Shown here: one piece after another, positions 26,425-34,433 of the stretch
Layout of the letters: each line of letters begins with the position of its first letter
Numbering within the stretch: the stretch's first letter is position 1
From: Alphaproteobacteria bacterium
Lineage (GTDB): Bacteria; Pseudomonadota; Alphaproteobacteria; Rhizobiales; Devosiaceae
Reading direction: 5' to 3'
Assembly: GCA_024279675.1 (NCBI GenBank)
Contig: JAJRRG010000252.1
Coordinates: 1-34,433 of the forward strand
DNA: 34,433 bases
Position numbers and translations under genes: made by a program
Notes under the pieces: model-generated
Database searches by the model: none
What the model was told of the DNA's origin: nothing
What the model saw: the letters and a program-made list of their open reading frames with translations, nothing else

Positions 26425-27246
26425 ATGAACAAACCGGCGAGTAAAGAGCCTTCAATGGATGAAATCCTGTCATCGATTCGTCAGATTATTGCCGACGAAG
26501 ATGAACCACAGGATGGGGGCGATACGGCCTCAAATTCTCAAGTTGTTGCAGCGCCAGTGAGTGAAGCTGAGGCTGATCAGGCAATGATGGCAGTTGAAGA
26601 AACTGCCCAAGTTTCAACGCAAGAAACTCCTGAACCAGAAAACAATGCCCCAATTACTGCGGCGTCTGAAGTAACTGAAGAACCGTTTTCCCTGTCACCC
26701 GATCAAATGGTTGCCGATATAAGTGCTGAGGCAGATGTTTCAGACGTTGAAAATATTGATTTTCCATCGGGTATGGACGCCATTCCTCCGCTAGCGGAGG
26801 AGCCAGAAGCTGAAATTCCCCCTGCTGAACTTGCGGTGGAAGATGAACCTGTTATGCAGGCGCTAGATACGCCAGAACCTGATGATGCGCTCTCCGGATT
26901 GCCCGCTGAGATGGTCCTTGCCGATGATATTGCCTTTGATGAGCCTGAGGACGAACTTGAAGTCGAAATTCCCGAGGTTGAGGATGACCCCTCTGCAATG
27001 CCCGATCCCAATCTAAGCGCTGATATCGCGGACAAGTTGCTTGAACCAGCAACCACTGCTGCTGTGGGCAACGCATTTGCCAAGCTGGGTGCATTATCTG
27101 CCGTTGGCGCTGAGGGCTTAACCCTTGATGCGATCGTGCGTGAGATGTTACGCCCGATGCTAAAGGAATGGTTGGACGAAAACCTCCCCGCTACTGTTGA
27201 ACGCATGGTTGAAAAAGAAATCGAGCGGGTATCTCGCGGCTCGTAG
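26425..27246 (+). CDS. popZ: PopZ / DUF2497 family polar organizing protein
   Basis: N-terminal EPSMDEILSSIRQIIADED, acidic low-complexity middle, C-terminal LDAIVREMLRPMLKEWLDENLPATVERMVEKEIERVSRG. Confidence 0.9.
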   Translation: MNKPASKEPSMDEILSSIRQIIADEDEPQDGGDTASNSQVVAAPVSEAEADQAMMAVEETAQVSTQETPEPENNAPITAASEVTEEPFSLSPDQMVADISAEADVSDVENIDFPSGMDAIPPLAEEPEAEIPPAELAVEDEPVMQALDTPEPDDALSGLPAEMVLADDIAFDEPEDELEVEIPEVEDDPSAMPDPNLSADIADKLLEPATTAAVGNAFAKLGALSAVGAEGLTLDAIVREMLRPMLKEWLDENLPATVERMVEKEIERVSRGS

Positions 27247-27347
27247 GGCCTTTTGGGGTTCCTGACCTTAATTAGCTAGAGAATTAACCCTGAAAGTCTT
27301 GACTTCGTTGCGTGGGGTTGGTCTTACATTGATGAGAGAAAAATTAC

Positions 27348-27375
27348 GGCTCGCTCCGTTTTGGCGGGCCTTTTT
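27348..27375 (+). terminator. terminator/attenuator-like hairpin immediately upstream of valS
   Basis: GGCTCGC-TCCGTTTTG-GCGGGCC followed by TTTTTG, 18 nt before the valS ATG. Confidence 0.65.
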
Positions 27376-27392
27376 GTTGTGAGCCAAAGCTA

Positions 27393-30300
27393 ATGTTAGA
27401 TCCAAAATATATTTCCAATAATGTAGAGCAAAAAATCCATGACCAGTGGATGGATACGGGCGCGTTCAAGGCCGGCGCAGGGGCCAAGGTTGGGGCTGAA
27501 AGCTTCTCTATCGTCATACCGCCCCCCAATGTCACAGGTTCGCTCCACATTGGCCATGCCCTCAACAATACATTGCAGGATATTCTGGTGCGCTGGCACC
27601 GCATGCGCGGGTTTGACACGCTCTGGCAACCGGGTACGGATCATGCGGGCATCGCCACACAAATGGTGGTGGAGCGCAAGCTGGCGGAGAGCCAACAGCC
27701 CTCGCGCCGTGAAATGGGCCGCGAGAAATTTATCGAAAAAGTTTGGGAATGGAAGGAAGAATCCGGCGGCGTCATTATCAATCAGCTTAAACGCCTCGGC
27801 GCCTCGTGCGATTGGTCGCGCGAGCGCTTCACCATGGACCCCGGTTTTCATGATGCGGTGCTCAAAGTCTTTGTTGATATGTATAATAAAGACCAGATTT
27901 ATCGCGGCAAACGCCTCGTAAACTGGGACCCGCATTTTGAAACGGCTATTTCTGACCTTGAAGTGGAAAATATCGAAGTCAATGGCCACATGTGGCACTT
28001 CAAATATCCCCTCGCAGGTGGCGAAACCTACACCTATGTGGAAAAAAACGAGGACGGCAACGTCACTCTGACCGAGGAGCGCGACTATATCGCCATTGCC
28101 ACCACGCGCCCCGAAACTATGCTCGGTGATGGCGCGGTAGCGGTGCATCCGGACGACGAACGCTACGCCTCAATCGTTGGTAAACTCTGCGAAATCCCCG
28201 TTGGCCCCAAAGAGCTTCGTCGCCAAATCCCCATCATTACCGATGAATACCCGGTTATGGATTTTGGTTCCGGTGCGGTGAAAATCACCGGCGCCCACGA
28301 CTTTAATGATTATGAAGTCGCCAAACGTAACGGCATCCCGCTTTATGCTCTCATGGACACCAAGGGCGCAATGCGCGCCGATGGTTTGTCCTATCACGAC
28401 GCGGCCACCCAAGCGCAAAAAATTGCCCAAGGTGAAAAAGCACCAGAGGACGCAACACCCATAAATCTCGTGCCCGAAGAATATCGCGGCATGGATCGCT
28501 TCGAGGCGCGCAAAAAAGTCATTGCCGACATTACCGCCGAAGGTTTGGCCGTGATGCACGATGTGACCAAGAAGGACAAGGAATCCGGCGAGGACATCAC
28601 CGAAACTCTCCCCTACATCGAAAATAAGAAGATCATGCAGCCCTTTGGCGATCGCTCAAAGGTTGTTATCGAACCCATGTTGACCGATCAATGGTATGTG
28701 GATACCTCCAAAATCGTCCAGCCCGCCATCGACGCGGTAAAGTCTGGCGAAATCAAGTTGATGCCTGAATCCCAAAGGAAAGTTTATTTCCATTGGCTGG
28801 AAAACATTGAGCCATGGTGTATCTCGAGGCAATTGTGGTGGGGACATCAGATACCGGTTTGGTACGGGCCGGCAAAGAACAAAAGCGGGGAGGTTGATTA
28901 TTCAATCTCGCAAAAAGTAGAGTTCTGTGGGGCAAGTTTTGAAGAAGTGGCTGAAAAAGCTAAATCCTATTATGGCGTTGCTCATGTTTTTGACTTTGAT
29001 CCGGCGTGGGACAAAACGGCTGATGGCTATAAATATCTAGACGCGTTCTCGCCAATCGAGAATTTTCACCGCGCGCAGGTCGCTGACTACTTCGCAGGGT
29101 ATGATGATATCGCTGTATTGGAACGCGACCCAGACGTTCTGGACACATGGTTTTCCTCCGGCCTATGGCCCATCGGTACCCTTGGCTGGCCTGAAGAAAC
29201 TGACGAACTGGCAAAATACTTCCCCACCTCGGTTCTCATTACTGGCTTTGACATTATTTTCTTCTGGGTCGCCCGGATGATCATGATGCAAAAGTCTGTC
29301 GTGGGTAAAATTCCGTTCCACACGGTTTATACCCACGCCCTGGTGCGCGATGAGAAGGGCAAGAAAATGTCCAAATCCGTCGGCAATGTCATCGACCCGC
29401 TGGTACTGATTGAAGAATATGGCGCAGACGCTACTCGCTTTACCTTTGCCGCCATGGCCGCGCCGGGTGCAGACCTGAAACTTTCTATGCAACGGGTCGC
29501 CGGGTATCGAAATTTTGTAACCAAAATCTGGAATGCGGCGCGTTTCCTTGAGATGAATGAATGCCAACGTGTAGAAGGTTTTGATCCAAAATCAGTGCAA
29601 ATGCCGCTTAATCGCTGGATACTTGGCTCAACCACCCGCGCCGTTGCCGCCGTGACCAAATCCCTTGGGGACTTCCGTTTCAATGATGCCTCAAGCGCCG
29701 CCTATGAATTTGTTTGGGGAACATTCTGCGATTGGTTCATCGAGCTTGCCAAACCCACCTTTATGGGTGAGGACGAGGCGCAAAAGGCCGAAACCCGCGC
29801 CACCGCTGCCTTCGTGCTTGACCAAATTCTGGCGCTCCTTCACCCGTTTATGCCCTTTGTGACCGAAGAACTCTGGGCGGAGACGGGCAAAACCGGTCCG
29901 GCCCGTGAAAACATGCTGGTGATTTCCGCATGGCCGGAACTTGCCGGACTAGAAAGCGCCGAAGCAGAAGCCGAACTCAACTGGCTGGTTGACGTTATTT
30001 CAGGCATTCGCTCCGTGCGGGCGCAGATGAATGTTCCCGCCAGTGCCCGCATTCCGCTTCATATCACAGGGGCCAGTGACCTAACGAAGGGGCGTATTGC
30101 AACCCACACAGGTGCAATTGAACGTCTGGCGCGTATTGAGGCCATTTCGTTGACTGATAGTGTGCCCTCAAGTTCAGCACAAATTGTGTTGAACGAAGCC
30201 AATTTCGCGCTCCCTCTTGGTGACGTTATTGACATTGATGCGGAAAAAGCGCGCCTTAACAAAGACATTGCCAAGATGGATAAGGAAATCATGCAAATCG

Positions 30301-30431
30301 CCAAAAAACTTGGCAATGAACAATTCCTTGCCAAGGCACCGGCTGCGGAAGTTGAAAAACAACGTGCCCGCGCCATTGAGCTTGAAGGTTTGCGCGAACG
30401 TCTGAGCGAAGCCGTCTCAAGGCTGGACTAG
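27393..30431 (+). CDS. valS: valine--tRNA ligase
   Basis: 1012 aa; PPPNVTGSLHIGHALN (HIGH), GKKMSKSVGNV (KMSKS), C-terminal coiled coil. Confidence 0.97.
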   Translation: MLDPKYISNNVEQKIHDQWMDTGAFKAGAGAKVGAESFSIVIPPPNVTGSLHIGHALNNTLQDILVRWHRMRGFDTLWQPGTDHAGIATQMVVERKLAESQQPSRREMGREKFIEKVWEWKEESGGVIINQLKRLGASCDWSRERFTMDPGFHDAVLKVFVDMYNKDQIYRGKRLVNWDPHFETAISDLEVENIEVNGHMWHFKYPLAGGETYTYVEKNEDGNVTLTEERDYIAIATTRPETMLGDGAVAVHPDDERYASIVGKLCEIPVGPKELRRQIPIITDEYPVMDFGSGAVKITGAHDFNDYEVAKRNGIPLYALMDTKGAMRADGLSYHDAATQAQKIAQGEKAPEDATPINLVPEEYRGMDRFEARKKVIADITAEGLAVMHDVTKKDKESGEDITETLPYIENKKIMQPFGDRSKVVIEPMLTDQWYVDTSKIVQPAIDAVKSGEIKLMPESQRKVYFHWLENIEPWCISRQLWWGHQIPVWYGPAKNKSGEVDYSISQKVEFCGASFEEVAEKAKSYYGVAHVFDFDPAWDKTADGYKYLDAFSPIENFHRAQVADYFAGYDDIAVLERDPDVLDTWFSSGLWPIGTLGWPEETDELAKYFPTSVLITGFDIIFFWVARMIMMQKSVVGKIPFHTVYTHALVRDEKGKKMSKSVGNVIDPLVLIEEYGADATRFTFAAMAAPGADLKLSMQRVAGYRNFVTKIWNAARFLEMNECQRVEGFDPKSVQMPLNRWILGSTTRAVAAVTKSLGDFRFNDASSAAYEFVWGTFCDWFIELAKPTFMGEDEAQKAETRATAAFVLDQILALLHPFMPFVTEELWAETGKTGPARENMLVISAWPELAGLESAEAEAELNWLVDVISGIRSVRAQMNVPASARIPLHITGASDLTKGRIATHTGAIERLARIEAISLTDSVPSSSAQIVLNEANFALPLGDVIDIDAEKARLNKDIAKMDKEIMQIAKKLGNEQFLAKAPAAEVEKQRARAIELEGLRERLSEAVSRLD

Positions 30432-30673
30432 GAAACGTTTCGTGCTATTTTTGCAACAGCAGGCAAAACAATTGGTGTTCAACAATGATTGAACATCAAC
30501 AATGGCATTTGGTCACAATCTAGACCAAAACTAAGACGATGAGGAATGTAGGGCGGAAAGAAACTTTGTGGCACCGGCTTCAATGTCAGTCAAAAATTTA
30601 CTCCTTTGCCCCTATTTTGTCGTCATATTCTAAGCGAACAAATTGACCGACTGAATAAAAGGAACAAATAGGT

Positions 30674-32410
30674 ATGGACGCCAAAAATACGATAACAATT
30701 ATCGACAAATCAAAATTGCCCTCACGCCATGTGACCGAGGGGCCCAAAAGTGCGCCGCATCGCTCCTATTATTATGCCATGGGCCTGACACCCAAGCAGA
30801 TTAAACAACCTTTTGTTGGCGTTGCCACGTGCTGGAATGAAGCGGCACCCTGCAATATTGCATTGATGCGCCAGGCCCAAGCGGTGAAAAAAGGTGTTGC
30901 TGCGGCCCACGGTACCCCGCGCGAGTTTACCACCATTACCGTAACCGATGGCATCGCCATGGGTCACGAGGGTATGAAGTCCTCCCTTATTTCTCGCGAT
31001 GTGATCACCGATTCGGTTGAACTCACCATGCGCGGCCATTGTTATGATGCGTTGGTTGGCCTTGCCGGTTGCGACAAATCCTTACCCGGCATGATGATGG
31101 CGATGTTACGCCTCAACGTCCCCTCAATTTTCCTTTATGGCGGATCAATCCTGCCCGGTCAGTTCCGTGGCAATCCGGTGACTGTGCAAGACGTATTTGA
31201 AGCGGTGGGTCACCATTCCGTGGGCAACATGTCCGACGAAGACCTTGAAGAACTGGAGCAAGTGGCTTGTCCGTCTGCCGGTGCATGTGGCGGCCAGTTC
31301 ACCGCCAACACCATGGCTACTGTTTCCGAGGCCATCGGTCTGGCTTTGCCTTATTCTGCTGGTGCGCCAGCCCCTTACGAAATTCGCGATCAGTTTTGCA
31401 TGACTGCCGGTGAGCAAATCATGGAGCTGATTAAGCTTAATCTGCGCCCACGCGATATTGTTACCCGCAAAGCACTGGAAAATGCCGCCACCGTTGTGGC
31501 CGCTTCGGGCGGTTCCACCAATGCGGCCCTGCATTTGCCCGCTATGGCCAATGAATGTGGCATTGATTTTGACATATTTGACGTGGGTGAAATTTTCAAG
31601 AAAACCCCCTATATCGCCGATTTGAAACCGGGCGGTAAATATGTGGCCAAGGACATGTTTGAAGCCGGGGGCATCCCATTGTTGATGAAAGCCTTGCTGG
31701 ACGGCGGCTTTATGCATGGGGACTGCATGACCGTGACAGGTCGCACAATCGCCGAAAATATGGAAAGCGTAAAATGGAACGATGCCCAAGACGTGGTGCG
31801 TCGAACAGCAACGCCCATCACGCCAACTGGCGGTGTAGTGACCCTAAAAGGCAATCTGGCACCTGATGGCGCGATTGTAAAAGTTGCGGGCATGAAAAAG
31901 CTAAAATTCACCGGCCCCGCCATTTGTTTTGACAATGAAGAAGACTGTTTTGAAGCGGTCACCAAGCGCCAGTACAAAGACGGCGACGTGTTCGTCATTC
32001 GTTATGAAGGCCCCATCGGTGGCCCCGGCATGCGTGAAATGTTGGCAACAACCGCCGCACTTTATGGCCAAGGGGCAGGGGACAAAGTCGCCCTGATTAC
32101 CGACGGACGTTTTTCCGGTGCAACCCGTGGTTTCTGTATCGGGCATGTGGGGCCCGAAGCGGCCAAGGGTGGCCCCATCGCGCTCATCAACAATGGTGAT
32201 ATGATTTCTATTGATGCGGTTGCGGGGACAATCTCCGTTGACCTCAGTGATGAAGAACTCGCCAAGCGCAAGGAAAGCTGGAAACCACGCGAAAGTAATT
32301 TTGGTTCCGGTGTGATCTGGAAATACGCGCAATTGGTGGGTGATGCCCGCTATGGCGCGCTGACTAACCCCGGTGCAAAAGGCGAAAAGGCTTGCTATGC
32401 GGACATTTAA
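30674..32410 (+). CDS. ilvD: dihydroxy-acid dehydratase
   Basis: 578 aa; [64 protein letters not shown]. Confidence 0.96.
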   Translation: MDAKNTITIIDKSKLPSRHVTEGPKSAPHRSYYYAMGLTPKQIKQPFVGVATCWNEAAPCNIALMRQAQAVKKGVAAAHGTPREFTTITVTDGIAMGHEGMKSSLISRDVITDSVELTMRGHCYDALVGLAGCDKSLPGMMMAMLRLNVPSIFLYGGSILPGQFRGNPVTVQDVFEAVGHHSVGNMSDEDLEELEQVACPSAGACGGQFTANTMATVSEAIGLALPYSAGAPAPYEIRDQFCMTAGEQIMELIKLNLRPRDIVTRKALENAATVVAASGGSTNAALHLPAMANECGIDFDIFDVGEIFKKTPYIADLKPGGKYVAKDMFEAGGIPLLMKALLDGGFMHGDCMTVTGRTIAENMESVKWNDAQDVVRRTATPITPTGGVVTLKGNLAPDGAIVKVAGMKKLKFTGPAICFDNEEDCFEAVTKRQYKDGDVFVIRYEGPIGGPGMREMLATTAALYGQGAGDKVALITDGRFSGATRGFCIGHVGPEAAKGGPIALINNGDMISIDAVAGTISVDLSDEELAKRKESWKPRESNFGSGVIWKYAQLVGDARYGALTNPGAKGEKACYADI

Positions 32411-33239
32411 CGCGCCTTGGCGTGCCCTTGAAACATATGGTAAATTCCTGTTGGCGGCATTACTTAGTGTTGCTCTGATGGGCATGCCGAGCATAACACG
32501 CGCCCAGTCAGCACTTGATGCGGTTCAGCAATTGGCTGCACCGGTTTTGGGGGCGGTTGGCGGTGTTTCAAGCGACGACATGATGAGTGTGCTTGAGGGG
32601 GCCGCTAAACAGGGGCAACCCTCAGCCCTTTGGCAATTGGCGGAAATGTACGCCAATGGGATTGGTGTTGAGCAAGATCAGGTGCGTGCTTTTAACTATT
32701 TTTCCAAAATCGCCAATGATTATGCGGATGCACCGCCCAATTCGATTGATGCGGGAGTTGTTGCACGCTCGTTTGTCAAAATTGGTGATTAGTTCCGATC
32801 CGGCCTGCCTGATGCGGGGATTGAAGTCGATAAGGAGCAGGCCCGGGCATTATTGTTCCATGCTGCCACTTATTTCGGGGATGCGGACGCCCAATATCGT
32901 GTTGGTCTTTTGTATCTTGAGGACGAAGACATGCAGCCTAATCCCATGCTGTCCATGCGTTGGCTTTCCCTTGCTGCCCACAAAAATCACGTTAGCGCAC
33001 AAGCGGTCCTTGGGGATTTGCTGTTCAATGGTCATTTGATTGGCGATAACGGCATCAAGCCTCAACCCGTTGAGGGGCTGATGTGGTTGTCTCTAGCCTA
33101 TGAAGGAACTTTTGGTTCGGGTGATGAGGTCTGGATCGGCGAGTTGCTCACCAAAGCAATGCTGATAGCAACCCCTGAGCAACGCGAAGCCGCCCAGAAT
33201 GCGGCTGATATGGTGCGCGGACGCTTGGCGTTTAACTGA
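32397..33239 (+). pseudogene. Sel1/TPR-like repeat protein interrupted by an in-frame TAG at 32790-32792
   Basis: Signal peptide; ALWQLAEMYANGIGVEQDQVRAFNYFSKIA then ...FVKIGD*FRSGLPDAGIEVDKEQARALLFHAATYFGDADAQYRVGLLYL in the same frame to 33239. Confidence 0.85.
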
Positions 33240-33260
33240 ATTTTTGTAGGTTCAATGATT

Positions 33261-33365
33261 TGACGCGTGTCTCCCAAAAGTGTATAACGGTTTTGGGATG
33301 ATAGGCGCGCGAAAACAAAGGATTAGAGCCTCGTTTTGATACGATCAAAACATGGTAAGCTCTAA
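33261..33365. repeat. intergenic composite palindromic repeat, copy 2 (complete second palindrome)
   Basis: GCGTGTC/GGCGCGC, CCCAAAA/TTTTGGG, GTTTTGAT/ATCAAAAC, TTAGAGC/GCTCTAA inverted pairs; aligned without gaps to copy 1 at 5161. Confidence 0.8.
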
Positions 33366-34150
33366 GGGGTTTGAAAATCAAACCGTCCCTCAACGGCCAC
33401 ATGGTCAGAGGGTTTTTCCCAAGCCCGAACATCCTTGTGAACCTTAACCTCCTCCAGTCTGTCCGCCGCTTGAGAGGAAAGCATCAAATGGTCAATGCGA
33501 ATGCCATTGTTGCGTCGCCAAGCACCCGCTTGAAAGTCCCAGAATGTATAGGCCTGCTCGTGTGTTGTTGCACGTAACGCATCAACCAACCCAAGATTAC
33601 AAAGTGCGCGAAATTTGGCAAGACTTTCGGGACGATACAGCGCATCTCCCCACCAGTCTTTTGGGGCATGGCAATCAATTTCTTCGGGGATCAGGTTAAA
33701 GTCTCCGAGCAAAATAAATGGTTCTTCTAGTTGTAGTCGTTCCTCAACAAACGCGTGTAACCTGTCCATCCAGTTGAGCTTATAGGGAAATTTTTCACTC
33801 TCCACGGGATTGCCATTGGGTAAGTAAATGTTGCAAACGCGCAGGCTTCCTTGAGAGTGGGAAAACACCCCCTCAATCAAACGGGCTTGGGGGTCGTCAT
33901 CATCACCGGGTAAGCCGCAAGTGACCTCGTCAAAGGGCAGACGCGATAAAATGGCCACCCCGTTAAAGCCTTTTTGCCCATGGGTTTCAATATTATACCC
34001 AAGCGCTTCAATAGCCTCACGTGGAAAGTTTTCATCGACCGATTTTATCTCTTGCAGCACCAAAATATCGGGTTTTTGTTGTTCAAGCCATGTCAAAATA
34101 ACGGGCAATCGCGCTTTAATTCCGTTGATATTCCAAGTAACAATCCGCAT
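33362..34150 (-). CDS. xth: exodeoxyribonuclease III
   Basis: MRIVTWNINGIKARLPVILTWLEQQKPDILVLQEIKS, LLGDFNLIPEEIDCH, RIDHLMLS, KPSDHVAVEGRF. Confidence 0.93.
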   Translation of the reverse strand: MRIVTWNINGIKARLPVILTWLEQQKPDILVLQEIKSVDENFPREAIEALGYNIETHGQKGFNGVAILSRLPFDEVTCGLPGDDDDPQARLIEGVFSHSQGSLRVCNIYLPNGNPVESEKFPYKLNWMDRLHAFVEERLQLEEPFILLGDFNLIPEEIDCHAPKDWWGDALYRPESLAKFRALCNLGLVDALRATTHEQAYTFWDFQAGAWRRNNGIRIDHLMLSSQAADRLEEVKVHKDVRAWEKPSDHVAVEGRFDFQTP

Positions 34151-34273
34151 TTTAATTTCCCATATTGTGGACAAAATCATCGTCAGTTTTGCCAAAAACA
34201 GCTTTTTACGTACTATTGCACAACTGAAGGTGATTCTAGGGACAATAAAGTCGCACCTTTTGAGGGGAAGAAT

Positions 34274-34433
34274 ATGACTGACACAAGTAATGACAACATT
34301 GGGACGCTCAAAGATCCCAACTATATGCCGCCGCTGGCCCAAGCTGTTCCGCTTGGTATTCAGCATGTTTTAGCGATGTTTGCTTCAAACGTCACGCCAG
34401 CGATTATTATTGCTGGGGCCGCCGGCTTTGGCT
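34274..34433 (+). CDS. xanthine/uracil (nucleobase:cation symporter-2) permease, 5' end only
   Basis: MTDTSNDNIGTLKDPNYMPPLAQAVPLGIQHVLAMFASNVTPAIIIAGAAGFG, open to the window edge. Confidence 0.8.
   Translation, partial: MTDTSNDNIGTLKDPNYMPPLAQAVPLGIQHVLAMFASNVTPAIIIAGAAGFG

Noticed and set aside
26703-27206. Minus-strand 167-aa Ser/Ala-rich ORF
   Set aside because: Antisense shadow of the acidic low-complexity popZ coding sequence.
27396-28148. Minus-strand 250-aa ORF
   Set aside because: Antisense shadow of valS; no recognisable protein motifs.
31145-31789. Minus-strand 214-aa ORF (and 31901-32494)
   Set aside because: Antisense shadows of ilvD caused by codon bias.
32790-32792. Genetic recoding of TAG (amber suppression) in the Sel1 gene
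   Set aside because: TAG is used as the normal stop in several intact genes here (SDR, second Gfo/Idh/MocA gene, aapP, popZ, valS), so genome-wide recoding is unlikely; a point mutation or error is simpler.
1-34433. CRISPR array, prophage, toxin-antitoxin, defence or biosynthetic cluster
   Set aside because: No regularly spaced repeats and no gene products of these classes recognised; PhzF-like alone does not indicate a phenazine cluster.

Overview
Chromosomal window from an alphaproteobacterium. The metC/aapJQMP and PIMT-tolC-popZ-valS gene neighbourhoods suggest Hyphomicrobiales (inference, no search run). From left to right it contains: (1) an oxidoreductase/sugar-catabolism cluster: a partial 3-hydroxyisobutyrate-dehydrogenase-like gene, an SDR, tRNA-Arg(TCT), a TIM-barrel isomerase/epimerase and two Gfo/Idh/MocA dehydrogenases; (2) ogt, a proline-racemase-superfamily gene that appears frameshifted, and a divergent 1-Cys peroxiredoxin/oxyR pair; (3) a small membrane protein, an NDUFS4-like complex I subunit, tRNA-Pro(TGG) and a PAP2 phosphatase; (4) metC divergent from the general amino-acid ABC transporter aapJQMP plus a second diverged aapJ-like gene, then cysK-sseA; (5) tRNA-Asn(GTT), a DM13 protein, tRNA-Cys(GCA), a PIMT-family gene, phzF-like, a metallophosphoesterase, a DMT transporter, tolC, popZ, valS, ilvD, a Sel1-repeat gene with an in-frame TAG, xth and the start of a xanthine/uracil permease. 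I see no phage, transposon, CRISPR array or defence island. The best items for a second look are: (a) a roughly 90-nt composite palindromic repeat at 5161-5252 and 33261-33352 that aligns without gaps and shows compensatory stem changes; (b) three genes each broken by one missing nucleotide at or beside a short homopolymer, one of which (racemase family) sits on a perfect G_GGA_AAA -1 slippery heptamer followed directly by UGA; (c) two 20-nt inverted repeats in the metC/aapJ intergenic region, one containing two overlapping TTAA-N7-TTAA motifs; (d) a second AapJ-like binding protein with an altered ligand-contact motif in a sulfur-amino-acid neighbourhood; (e) a hairpin/U-tract and mini-ORF directly before valS. 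I did not find a clear, wholly new multi-gene system.
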